Positions 7,438-15,003 of a stretch of DNA of 15,660 bases are shown in pieces. Both the position numbers and the translations under genes were made by a program. Within the stretch, counting starts at the first letter, position 1. Every line of letters begins with the position of its first letter. The notes beneath the pieces are model-generated. The model was not told the DNA's origin, ran no database searches, and saw nothing but the letters and a program-made list of their open reading frames with translations. Origin of the DNA: an uncultured Collinsella sp. (lineage in GTDB: Bacteria; Actinomycetota; Coriobacteriia; Coriobacteriales; Coriobacteriaceae); NCBI GenBank assembly GCA_900552185.1, contig URYT01000027.1:1-15660 (forward strand), read 5' to 3'.

Positions 7438-7735
7438 ATCTCAATCTGTAACATCTGGATCGGTTTTTGAACCATAGCTGTTACAGATCAAGACAAACAG
7501 TTGGCAGCAAACTTAATGTCTCAATCTGTAACATCTAGCAGTGAAAATGACCTCTAACTGTTACAGATCAAGACATAGAAATCGGCCGAAAGCTAACGTC
7601 TCGATCTGTAACAACCAGACCCCGTTTTACCGAGTATTTGTTACAGATCAAGACAAACCATTCGAGGGTAACCTGAATGTCTCGATCTGTAACAGTAAGA
7701 CCGATGTTTGGGTCTTAGTTGTTACAGATCGAGAC
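7438..7735. repeat. Tandem array of four 57-nt palindromic elements
   Basis: The four copies have left/right arms at 7438-7452/7480-7494, 7518-7532/7560-7574, 7598-7612/7640-7654 and 7679-7693/7721-7735. Each interior is exactly 27 nt. Linkers between copies are 23, 23 and 24 nt, so the period is 80-81 nt. The last copy has perfectly complementary arms, GTCTCGATCTGTAAC and GTTACAGATCGAGAC. The others differ at arm positions 5 and 6, and the first copy also at position 1. The array lies between the copA promoter and the terminator of the surface-protein gene. Confidence 0.95.
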
Positions 7736-7766
7736 AATCTCGGAGCAGATGCCCCGGGCATACAAC

Positions 7767-7805
7767 GTAAAACGCCAGGGCGCCCGCGTGATGGGCGCCC
7801 CGGCG
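7767..7805 (-). terminator. Intrinsic terminator of the surface-protein gene
   Basis: CGCC (7773-7776) plus GGGCGCCC (7778-7785) pair with GGGCGCCC (7793-7800) plus GGCG (7802-7805) around a 7-nt loop. The single A-C mismatch becomes a G-U pair in a - strand transcript. On that strand the stem is followed by TTTTACG, as expected for termination after the stop at 7865. Confidence 0.85.
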
Positions 7806-7864
7806 CATGCTGGGCAGGGTTTGCGAAGCGGTGGGAGGGAGGAGAAGCCGTCCTCCCGAAATCC

Positions 7865-10537
7865 TTACTCCTGACGACGCTTCTTGTCAGTCAGGAAGAC
7901 GCCGGCGGCTACGAGCACGACACCTCCGATGACAAACGTCTCACCGGCGAGCGCAGCATTGTCGCCTGTGGTGGGAAGTGCCGAGTTGGCGGCCGTCTTG
8001 GCGTTGCCGGCAGACGGCTTTCCAGTAACCGGCTTAGCGGCAGCCTGCGTGATCTTGGCCTGCTCGGCCTTCGCCGCCTCTTGCTCCTGGCGGGCGATCT
8101 CGTCCTTCAGGGCTTGCTCGGCGGCTACGCGTTTTGCCTTCGCCTCGTTGTAGGCATTGAGCGCCGCGGTGTAGGCGGGCGTCGCAGCATCAAGGTCTGC
8201 CTGAGCGGCATCAAGTGCGGCCTTTGCGTTATGTTCTGCCTGCTTGGCGGCGACGCACTTGGCAAAGAGGGCATTGAGCGTATCGTTCGCGTTTGCGTCA
8301 GAGCCAGTAGCAATGCCGTTTTCGACGTTGATGGACTTTAGCTTTCCGAGAGTAGCGACAGCGGCGTCCGATGCGGCCTGAGAATTCTCGACCGCCTGCT
8401 CGGCGTTCGCGATGGCATCATTTGCCGCACCAAGGGCGACTCCGGCCTCGGTAACTGCTACGTCGGCCTCCTTCTTGGCCGCCTCGGCGGTGGCAAGATT
8501 ATCGGCTGCGTTACTCAGGGCGTCGGCATGGGCCTTCTTCGAGGCAAGGTCGTTTTCCGCCGTGGTCAGATTGCTCGCGGCGCGCTCCGCGGTCGCCGCC
8601 TTGGCCTCGGCGTTGTCCTTCGCGGTGTCGAGGGCCTGCTTCTTGGCAGCCTCGTCGAGCTTCGCCTTTGCGAGAACGCTCCGGGCAGACGTTTGGGCTG
8701 CCGTGGCTTCATCAAGCGCCTGATGGGCCTCGTCGGCTTTCTCCTGAGCCGCAGCAACATCGGCTGAATACTTGGCAAGTTCCTTCTTTGCATCTTGCAG
8801 AGTCTGCTGCTTTACGAGAGTCTCTGCCTTGGCGTCATCAACCTTCTTCTGACTCTGAGCGGCTTGCTCTTGCGATGCCTTAAGCTCGGCGCGCTTCTGG
8901 TTGACGACCTGCTCTGCGGTCGCCACGTTGCTTTGGGCGGCTTTGACCTGGTCTTCGGCTTCGGCAACTTTTCCGTTTGCCTTGGCGAGATTCTGCTTTG
9001 CTAGGGCAACAGCGGCGGCGGCACTTGCTACGCTGTCGTTCTTGGCGGCAAGGTCGCTATTCGCGGCAACAATGCCTTCCTGCTTTTGAGCGACGAGGGT
9101 TTCAGCTGCCTTTACGGCATCGGCTTTCGATGCCGCTGTGCTGCGCTTTTGCTCAAGGTCCGTCTTTGCGGCGGCGAGCTTTTCGCTGGCTTTGGAGAGG
9201 CTCAGCTGATACTGATCAAAGAGATTCTCGAGTTCATCGATCGAGTATTCTTTCTCGTACGAACCGTAATTGTTGTCGATCTCCAAGACGAACACATACG
9301 GCCAAAGGGTTCCGCGCGAGTTGATGCCGTATCCCATGGTTTTGGCGTCAGGCTGTACGATATTCAAATAGTGGCCGACTTTGCCAAAACCCACGCCTTG
9401 GGCTCCGAATTCGGTACCGTGACTCCAGAAAGTCTTCCAAGCATCTTTGGGGGCAACGTTGCCAAGGCCGGCTTTCGCTGCAGCATCGTCAAATATTTTC
9501 TTTTCGCCATCAACCCATTGGTGCGCGATGTTTTCTTTCGTGCTGAAGTTCCAAGCGGCATTTTCAAATCCGGCATAGTCTGAGTGCCCCTTCGTTGCGT
9601 CGGAGTAATTGGAATCAGACTGAGCGATTGCCATTTGCTCTGCCGTCACCTTAAGCTCGCTAAGGCCGACGCTTTTGCGATATTCATTAATTTCGCGCAG
9701 CTTGCCAAACGAAAGCTTGGCGTTGTCGAGTGACGTGCCGTCTTTTTTATCGCCAATGGTCGTCGGGTTTTTATCGCTCTGCCTATAGATGATGTTTGCA
9801 GCGTCGTTGGCACCGATGAACTGGTAGAAGCCGATGACGCTCTGCGCCTCCGCTGTCGTTGCCTTATCGGTTGCTGCCTTGCACGTATCGTATGCTTTCT
9901 GTGCATCGACAACGGCTTGATCGGCGGCCGCCTGGTTTGCCTTGGCAGTTTCGAGCGCCTTGTCTGCCTGCTCCTTCTCGGCTTTTGCCTGGTCGACTTG
10001 TTTCTGAGCGGCCTTTGCCTTCTCCAGTTCGGCAGCATGTGCCTGCTTTGCCGAGGTCAACTCCGATTGCGCCGCATCGGCTTTCGTCTGGGCTGCCGTT
10101 ACATCTTTTTCGGCTGCTGCGACTGTCTGCTTCTTGGCTTCGAGCTCGCTTTCGGCGCCGGTGAGGGCGTCCTGCTTGGATTCAACGTCGCTATTTGCCT
10201 GAGAAAGGCCTGCTTCGGCAGTCGCCTGCTGCTGTTTCGCTTGGTTGAGTGCGCTTTGGGTAGCATCGACCTTTGCCTGGGCGGCGTCATACTCCGGGCC
10301 CTCGGCGCCTGTCTTTGCGGCCGCCAAATCGGCTTGTGCGCTGTCGTGTGCCGCCTGTGCCTCAGCCGCCTTGCCATCTGCGGCGGTCTTTGCCTGCTGG
10401 GCGGAAGCCAGCGTGCCTGCCGCTTCGTCGTAAGCGCTCTGAGCGGCGCTCTGAGCCTGCTGGGCATCGGCGAGCGCGGAATCGGCAGTGGCCTTCGCAG
10501 CCTTTGCTTGGTCCAGAGCGGCCTGCGCATCTGCGGC
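7865..10537 (-). CDS. CAP-domain LPXTG surface protein, C-terminal part of a frameshifted gene
   Basis: This is the larger part of a cell-wall protein whose N-terminus lies in another frame upstream. It has no good start of its own; the nearest candidate is a TTG at 10327, so translation on its own is doubtful. Numbered on the restored 1111-residue chain, long alanine/lysine/glutamine-rich coiled coil flanks a CAP/SCP-like domain at about 499-643. That domain shows an NEYRKSVGL helix, GHSDY, KENIAH, and GHYLNIVQPD followed by MGYGI. The C-terminus is a sortase anchor: LPTTG at 1075-1079, a hydrophobic span, then the basic tail KKRRQE. The protein would be covalently attached to peptidoglycan with the CAP domain carried on a coiled-coil stalk. 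CAP proteins have varied roles, so no activity is assigned. A terminator and a four-copy palindrome array follow. Confidence 0.85.
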   Translation of the reverse strand, partial: AADAQAALDQAKAAKATADSALADAQQAQSAAQSAYDEAAGTLASAQQAKTAADGKAAEAQAAHDSAQADLAAAKTGAEGPEYDAAQAKVDATQSALNQAKQQQATAEAGLSQANSDVESKQDALTGAESELEAKKQTVAAAEKDVTAAQTKADAAQSELTSAKQAHAAELEKAKAAQKQVDQAKAEKEQADKALETAKANQAAADQAVVDAQKAYDTCKAATDKATTAEAQSVIGFYQFIGANDAANIIYRQSDKNPTTIGDKKDGTSLDNAKLSFGKLREINEYRKSVGLSELKVTAEQMAIAQSDSNYSDATKGHSDYAGFENAAWNFSTKENIAHQWVDGEKKIFDDAAAKAGLGNVAPKDAWKTFWSHGTEFGAQGVGFGKVGHYLNIVQPDAKTMGYGINSRGTLWPYVFVLEIDNNYGSYEKEYSIDELENLFDQYQLSLSKASEKLAAAKTDLEQKRSTAASKADAVKAAETLVAQKQEGIVAANSDLAAKNDSVASAAAAVALAKQNLAKANGKVAEAEDQVKAAQSNVATAEQVVNQKRAELKASQEQAAQSQKKVDDAKAETLVKQQTLQDAKKELAKYSADVAAAQEKADEAHQALDEATAAQTSARSVLAKAKLDEAAKKQALDTAKDNAEAKAATAERAASNLTTAENDLASKKAHADALSNAADNLATAEAAKKEADVAVTEAGVALGAANDAIANAEQAVENSQAASDAAVATLGKLKSINVENGIATGSDANANDTLNALFAKCVAAKQAEHNAKAALDAAQADLDAATPAYTAALNAYNEAKAKRVAAEQALKDEIARQEQEAAKAEQAKITQAAAKPVTGKPSAGNAKTAANSALPTTGDNAALAGETFVIGGVVLVAAGVFLTDKKRRQE

Positions 10538-11204
10538 AGGCAGCCTGCTCGGCGACCTTGATTTCCTCCGGCGTTGCGTTGGCGGCTGCCTTCTGGGCTG
10601 CCTCGAGCTTGGCCTGCGCGTCGGCTGCCGTCAGCTTTGCGGCATCAAGGACCTTCGACTTGTCCTCGGCGTCGGTCTTGGCTGCATCGAGCTTTCCTCG
10701 GGCATCCTTCAGCGTGGCACTGGCGCTGTCGGCCGCCTTGACGCTTTCATCGAGCTGGCGAGCATATTCGGCGCGCGCGGCGGCCTCTGCCTGCGAATTA
10801 TCGGAGACGGAGGCGTCATAGGTGCTTTGTGCGTTGTCGCGGGCCGCCTGCTTTTCGGTATAGGGAGCAGCCACCGTGTCGTAGTCGGATTTGGCGTCTG
10901 CCTCGGCAGCCTTTGCGGCGTCGATCGCAGCCTGCAAGTCGGCAATCTTCTGGGCGTTTGCCTTTACTGCGGAGCCTGCTGCCTCGCCGGCGTGGACGGC
11001 GAGCGGGGACATGATCGCGTCCTGTGCCGTGGTGTCGCTCGCATCGTTGGCAAATGCCGAGAACGGCGCGAGCAGCGACGAGCCAGTCATAGCGACGGTG
11101 GTTGCCGCGGTGACGGCGAGTCGTGTTGCCTTGTGGCCCGAGAATGTGGGGCGAGGCTCGTCGCCGCCTGAGACTTCCAAGTGTTTAGGTGCGTACTTTG
11201 CCAT
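10362..11204 (-). CDS. CAP-domain LPXTG surface protein, N-terminal part of a frameshifted gene
   Basis: As read, this encodes 280 residues, of which about the first 222 are genuine. The ATG at 11204 has GGGAG just upstream; a TTG 12 nt earlier is less likely. A long polar N-region is followed by a hydrophobic signal segment (about residues 27-50) with a likely cleavage site near AFA/ND, so the product is exported. After that comes alanine-rich heptad-like coiled coil. From about 10538 on, the frame changes abruptly to arginine- and cysteine-rich sequence (CRRCAGRSG), while the coiled-coil pattern continues in the next frame. Removing one TGCC from the tandem TGCCTGCC restores one continuous 1111-residue protein. 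A real frameshift, phase variation or an assembly error are all possible. Confidence 0.82.
   Translation of the reverse strand: MAKYAPKHLEVSGGDEPRPTFSGHKATRLAVTAATTVAMTGSSLLAPFSAFANDASDTTAQDAIMSPLAVHAGEAAGSAVKANAQKIADLQAAIDAAKAAEADAKSDYDTVAAPYTEKQAARDNAQSTYDASVSDNSQAEAAARAEYARQLDESVKAADSASATLKDARGKLDAAKTDAEDKSKVLDAAKLTAADAQAKLEAAQKAAANATPEEIKVAEQAACRRCAGRSGPSKGCEGHCRFRARRCPAGSERRSERLRRSGRHAGFRPAGKDRRRWQGG
10535..10542 (-). other. Tandem 4-bp duplication at the frameshift site
   Basis: On the coding strand TGCC occurs twice in a row (GGCA at 10535-10538 and 10539-10542 on +). One copy fewer gives GCT GCC GCA GAT and keeps the coiled-coil frame. Two copies shift the frame by +1. Confidence 0.8.
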
Positions 11205-11345
11205 TTCTTCTCCCAATCGTTGAAGGGGTACCTATGACAATTCGTACGTTACGACCGCCGAAAGGGCTTCTGTTGCGCAACATTGGCAAGGAAACATCGA
11301 CACATTTGAGTCACATTTATGAGGTGGAGTTCTCGGCAAGCTAAT

Positions 11346-11563
11346 GTCTCAATCTGTAACATCTAGCACCAAATATGACCTCTAACTGTTACAGATTGGG
11401 ACAGACTGCCCGGGGTCAATTCAAATTTCTTGATCTGTAACATCTAGAGAGGTTTTTGACCCCTTACTGTTACAGATTGAGATGTTGTCTCGCGGGGTTG
11501 GGGTTTGTCTCGTTCTGTAACATCTAGACCTGTATCTGCCGAGCTAGTGTTACAAATCGAGAC
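11346..11563. repeat. Tandem array of three 57-nt palindromic elements
   Basis: Arms are at 11346-11360/11388-11402, 11427-11441/11469-11483 and 11507-11521/11549-11563, each pair enclosing 27 nt. Linkers are 24 and 23 nt. The innermost TCTGTAAC of the left arm is intact in all three. The third copy has the most arm changes. The array fills the gap between the 5' end of the surface-protein gene and the 3' end of the kinase gene. Confidence 0.95.
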
Positions 11564-11605
11564 AACTGCCGGGGAGGGGTCCCGTCACGGCAAGACGCCC
11601 GCCGC

Positions 11606-13690
11606 CTAGATACAGAATCCGGGGATCACACAGGTTCGTTTATTTGGCTTGTCCGCAGGCGTTGCGTACGTAAAGGCGTCGCCGTCGTGGCCCACGCGAT
11701 TCAAATAGAGTGTGCCTCCACTCTCCGATGTGTCAGGACTCGCCGTTCGTTCCCACCAACAGGTGTCCTTGCCCTTCCACTGGCGGACCATCGTCTCGTT
11801 CGTGGAATACGGGCTCACCTTGAGCTCGCGGAAGAGCTGATACTCCTTGCCCTCGCCGTTGTAGATGTCTGCCAGGTAGTGATAGCCCTCGGCAAACGAA
11901 TCGGGTGGTTGCGTACCGCACAACTCGACCATGGCGGGAAGCCAAAGGGTCGCGGGCAGCTCGCTCAGACACGATGCGCTTCTGGCGGCGCCAACGTTAT
12001 TCGAGACCTTCTTGACCCCTTTAATGAGTGCGCGCAACTCGTTGGGCAGCAGCTTAAGGCCGTCGCCGTTGAGCCATTCCCGCAGCTCGCAATCTGCCCA
12101 GCCGGCGCTCGGCGGTTCAGCCGCAGCGTTGCGCTCGGCAATACCCGCGTCGAACATAAACGTCAGTCCGGCCTTGCCCGTCCCGTCCAGAAGTTCATCG
12201 TGGCGGATGCCCACAAGCTGCGCGCCAACCTGCAGCCCGTTGGTGAGCGTGACACGCTTGGTACACGGATAGGGGATACGCCCATCGACATCGAGCAGGT
12301 GATAGCGCTTGGCAATCTCGCGTGCCTCGCTACGGGTCTCGGCGGCCTTAATCTTGAGCGAAATCTCCTGCAGCTGATCCCAGGTGTAGTCGTCAAGCGA
12401 ACCGCGGATGCCGTCCAGGTAGTCGGGGATGCCAAAGCCATGGGTTGCCGCCCCGATAACGCCGAGCCCCGCAACGGCTGCGACAACGCCACCGATAATA
12501 AAGCGGCGGCGGGTCATGGCATCGTGCCGGGCCTGCTCCAGGATCTCTCGCGCGCGCTCGCCGGCGACGTCGACCTTAAGGTGTGTACCGGAGTCGATGT
12601 CGATTGCGGCGTCACTGCCCGCGCCTTCGCGGCCCTCGGATTCGGCATCGGTGAGGTATGCCGAGAGCACCTCGAGCATCTGCTGCTCGGTGGGACGATC
12701 GCACTGCTCGACTGAGAGACCCTTCATGATGATTTTGACGAGCGCTTCATCGCCCTCGCAGCGCGGCTCGAGCGGTGCCGGCTTGGTCTTGGTCTTTACG
12801 AGATAGAACGAGCCGGTTGCAGCGGCGTCCGTCGACTCAAAGTCAAACGGTTTGCGACCGCTGTAGAGCTGGTACAGAATGCTCGAAAGCGCATAGACGT
12901 CGATTGCCGGCGAACGGCGAAGGGCCGCGATGCCTTCGATATCCTGCGTGAGCATCTCGGGCGCGGCGTATGCGGGCGTGGCAAAGCGCCAGATGTCGGC
13001 GCGCCGGGTGATCGTGTCGTCGCCGAGAGCCATGGTCGCGGAGCCCATGTCGATGAGGCAGGGGTCAAAGGAGCAATCGGCAATCTGCTGCTCGAGCGTT
13101 CGGCTGGTGGTGCGGAACATGATATTGGCAGGCGACAGGTCGCGATGAATGACCGGATTCACGAGGCCTTGGGTCATCAAGAGCGCACGAAGCACGGCGT
13201 TTCCGACGGCGGCGACCATCTGGGTGGTCAGCCCGCCCGAGGCGTCGTGCGGAAGCAGGGGCAGCGCCTGCTTGAGCGAGGTGCCCTCGACCCACTCCAT
13301 GAGGATGAGCGGGTCATCCTCGCACGATCCGTAGCCATAGACGCGCGGAAATCCGCGCAGGTGCGAGACGGTACACAGATGACGGTACTCCTCGAACAGC
13401 GCAGCGGTGTTGGCCAGGTGCGCTGCCGATTGCTCGGCGGAGCGGTCGGGGGCTTGGCCGGAAAGGATGGCGTTGTCCTTGAGTAGCTTGACGGCAAAGA
13501 CCTCGCCGCTCGTGTTGATCGCGCGCAGCACGTGCCCGATGTTGCCGTTGTTGCGGTGGGCCGTCTGGAGAATAAGCGTCATAAACCGACGCTTGGCGTC
13601 GTCCTCGGCGCTGGGGTCGACCGCCACGGCGGTATCGAACGTATCGAGACGGATGAGTTTGTCGCCATAGGCGCTATCGGTAGTATCCAT
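11606..13690 (-). CDS. Transmembrane Ser/Thr protein kinase with outer DUF6273-like domain
   Basis: This 694-residue protein has a Hanks-type kinase domain at about residues 45-345. The catalytic lysine is Lys68 (FAVKLL), the catalytic loop is HRDLSPANI with Asp184, and the metal-binding motif is DMG (214-216) in place of DFG. APE is at 243-245 and DVYALSSILYQLYSG follows. The glycine loop is reduced to NNGNIGHV. One membrane span (about 397-414) follows an arginine cluster and puts the C-terminal 280 residues outside the cell. The final part (WWERTASPDTSESGG, ending RTCVIPGFCI) resembles DUF6273, a domain of unknown ligand. The ATG at 13690 is chosen for its AAAGGAA; a longer frame to 13777 would run into a palindrome. 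The FHA-protein gene lies 171 nt upstream on the same strand, which suggests a kinase and phosphothreonine-reader pair. Confidence 0.88.
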   Translation of the reverse strand: MDTTDSAYGDKLIRLDTFDTAVAVDPSAEDDAKRRFMTLILQTAHRNNGNIGHVLRAINTSGEVFAVKLLKDNAILSGQAPDRSAEQSAAHLANTAALFEEYRHLCTVSHLRGFPRVYGYGSCEDDPLILMEWVEGTSLKQALPLLPHDASGGLTTQMVAAVGNAVLRALLMTQGLVNPVIHRDLSPANIMFRTTSRTLEQQIADCSFDPCLIDMGSATMALGDDTITRRADIWRFATPAYAAPEMLTQDIEGIAALRRSPAIDVYALSSILYQLYSGRKPFDFESTDAAATGSFYLVKTKTKPAPLEPRCEGDEALVKIIMKGLSVEQCDRPTEQQMLEVLSAYLTDAESEGREGAGSDAAIDIDSGTHLKVDVAGERAREILEQARHDAMTRRRFIIGGVVAAVAGLGVIGAATHGFGIPDYLDGIRGSLDDYTWDQLQEISLKIKAAETRSEAREIAKRYHLLDVDGRIPYPCTKRVTLTNGLQVGAQLVGIRHDELLDGTGKAGLTFMFDAGIAERNAAAEPPSAGWADCELREWLNGDGLKLLPNELRALIKGVKKVSNNVGAARSASCLSELPATLWLPAMVELCGTQPPDSFAEGYHYLADIYNGEGKEYQLFRELKVSPYSTNETMVRQWKGKDTCWWERTASPDTSESGGTLYLNRVGHDGDAFTYATPADKPNKRTCVIPGFCI

Positions 13691-13722
13691 GGCGTTCCTT
13701 TGTCTGGCATGGGTTGCCGCAC

Positions 13723-13783
13723 GTATACGTGAGCAGTGCGGATATCGGTAAAGTACCATGATAGCCGCACTGCCCACGTATAC
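13723..13783. repeat. 61-nt long palindrome upstream of the kinase gene
   Basis: The arms at 13723-13741 (GTATACGTGAGCAGTGCGG) and 13765-13783 (CCGCACTGCCCACGTATAC) pair over 19 bp with one mismatch. The interior adds TATC/GATA and GGTA/TACC pairs with small bulges, so nearly the whole stretch can fold back. It occupies the space where the kinase promoter should be. The sequence is unlike the other palindromes here. Confidence 0.85.
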
Positions 13784-13821
13784 CGCTGTGCATTGTCGTT
13801 TACGACGCAGAAGGTAGAAGA

Positions 13822-13858
13822 CGAAAGACGGACGGCGACCGTCTTTCGATCGCCGTCC
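13822..13858 (-). terminator. Overlapping alternative hairpins after the FHA gene
   Basis: Two stems compete for the same bases. One pairs CGAAAGACGG (13822-13831) with CCGTCTTTCG (13839-13848). The other pairs GGACGGCGA (13830-13838) with TCGCCGTCC (13850-13858). Both are perfect. On the - strand the region follows the FHA stop at 13862 and continues into TCTTCT, so it probably ends or tunes read-through towards the kinase gene. Confidence 0.6.
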
Positions 13859-13861
13859 GCG

Positions 13862-14824
13862 CTAGTCCACAATGACAAGGAATGTCGTATAGAGACCCAA
13901 ATGAAGTCTGTCGCTGTTGGCGATTTCCACGGGGGGATAGATCTTGCCGGGCTCGCGTTGGTCGCGCGGCGGCTCAATCACAATATCGCCGTCGCGCGCG
14001 CCCGATTCGAGCACCGTGCCGTTGGTCGATCCAAGGCCCTGGGCGTACCAGTGCTCACCCTCAAGCCAAATGCGAAGATGCTCGCGCGATGCGTCGGCGC
14101 CCACATCGGTGATGCTGGGCGAGGTTTTGGGCAGAGAACCAATCACGGTGCCGTGCGGATCGCGTGTGAGGGGATGGATTTGCATGTCGGCGCAGTTGTC
14201 GGCATGGGTTCTGAGCAGACCGAGGTTGGGGGCGACGGTGCGCGGCTGCTCCAGGCTGCTCATAAAGCCACGTCCGACGGTAGTTTCGGTGGTGCCAAAG
14301 TGCTCGCCCGTCTTGCTGTCGCAAAAGCGCTCGACGGTGGCCACGCCCTGAACAGGATCGGCGAGCGCCCCCGTTGCCACAAAGAGCATAAGGTAAAGCG
14401 TGCTTTTCTCGCGCACGGCATTGCCGTCAAAGTTGTCGATGCGATTGAGGGCATTTGCATATAGGCGGCTGTCCAGCTTGTAGCTGGTGAGAGCCGACAT
14501 CATTTCGTTGGCGGCCGGACCGCGATAGTGCTCGGCGATTGCCCGATAGGCGGACTCGCCGCCGCCGAGCTTGCTGCAGATTGCCGCGGAAAGGTTGAGC
14601 GTGGTGACGGTAAAGTCGCTGTAGATGGCGGGCGCGCACTGGTCAGGCTTGCGATGGACGATGTAACGGGTGAGATACGAGCGGTTGGAAGAGCATTTCT
14701 CGAGCAGGGTACTGCCGAGATAAGAGTTTCCATTGATGAGCATTCGGGCGATCTCGAGATGTTTAAGACCGCCGAACGAGCGAATATCGTTATAGAGGAC
14801 CGAGCAAGGCGTCTCTGCTGCCAC
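13862..14824 (-). CDS. FHA-domain protein
   Basis: This 320-residue protein has an unrecognised N-terminal region (about 1-205) and a C-terminal forkhead-associated domain (about 217-318), which binds phosphothreonine peptides. FHA marks visible are VIGS (227-230), PSITDVGADASREH with Ser246/His249, and LGSTNGT (264-270). No signal peptide or clear membrane span is seen, so it is probably cytoplasmic. The start is a GTG at 14824 with a perfect AGGAGG (14830-14835) 5 nt before it. A TTG at 14854 would extend the frame but would place that ribosome site inside the gene. It is followed on the same strand by the Ser/Thr kinase, its likely partner. The N-terminal region may be the effector part, but nothing in it identifies a function. 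Confidence 0.85.
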   Translation of the reverse strand: MAAETPCSVLYNDIRSFGGLKHLEIARMLINGNSYLGSTLLEKCSSNRSYLTRYIVHRKPDQCAPAIYSDFTVTTLNLSAAICSKLGGGESAYRAIAEHYRGPAANEMMSALTSYKLDSRLYANALNRIDNFDGNAVREKSTLYLMLFVATGALADPVQGVATVERFCDSKTGEHFGTTETTVGRGFMSSLEQPRTVAPNLGLLRTHADNCADMQIHPLTRDPHGTVIGSLPKTSPSITDVGADASREHLRIWLEGEHWYAQGLGSTNGTVLESGARDGDIVIEPPRDQREPGKIYPPVEIANSDRLHLGLYTTFLVIVD

Positions 14825-14931
14825 GGATACCTCCTTTGATTGCTTCCTAGCCAATATGGCGATAGGAATTAATGGCTCCCGGTGGGCGACGTATTAAATG
14901 GCTGCGCAATATACAGCGTAACCAAAGCAAC

Positions 14932-14937
14932 ATTATA
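14932..14937 (-). promoter_or_regulatory. Possible -10 box for the FHA gene
   Basis: On the - strand this reads TATAAT, a perfect -10, about 107 nt before the GTG. The best -35 candidate at 16 bp spacing is only CTGCAA, so the promoter is tentative. Confidence 0.35.
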
Positions 14938-15003
14938 GGCCACATGTTCGAAATTGCAGGAAGACTGAGAGATTTGGTTTGGACTGGACGGAAATCCCCC
15001 TCT

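Noticed and set aside
7438..7735. CRISPR-like appearance of regularly spaced repeats
   Set aside because: The repeated units are alternating inverted 15-nt arms, the 27-nt interiors share a common pattern rather than being unique spacers, single copies occur elsewhere, and no cas gene is in the window.
7541..8341. Open frame of 266 codons on the + strand
   Set aside because: It reads through the palindrome array and then antisense to the surface-protein gene. The repeated peptide pattern is only the DNA repeat translated.
7438..11563. Integron attC sites
   Set aside because: Size and palindromy are similar, but the ends do not match the RYYYAAC / GTTRRRY core boxes, there is no integrase, and the copies do not separate gene cassettes.
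12390..12540. Twin-arginine export signal in the kinase (RRRFIIGG followed by a hydrophobic span)
   Set aside because: It lies in the middle of the protein after a cytoplasmic kinase domain, so it is better read as a membrane anchor with positive charges on the inner side.
14825..14854. Longer FHA protein starting at the TTG at 14854
   Set aside because: A perfect AGGAGG lies inside that extension, 5 nt before the GTG at 14824, which is the better start.
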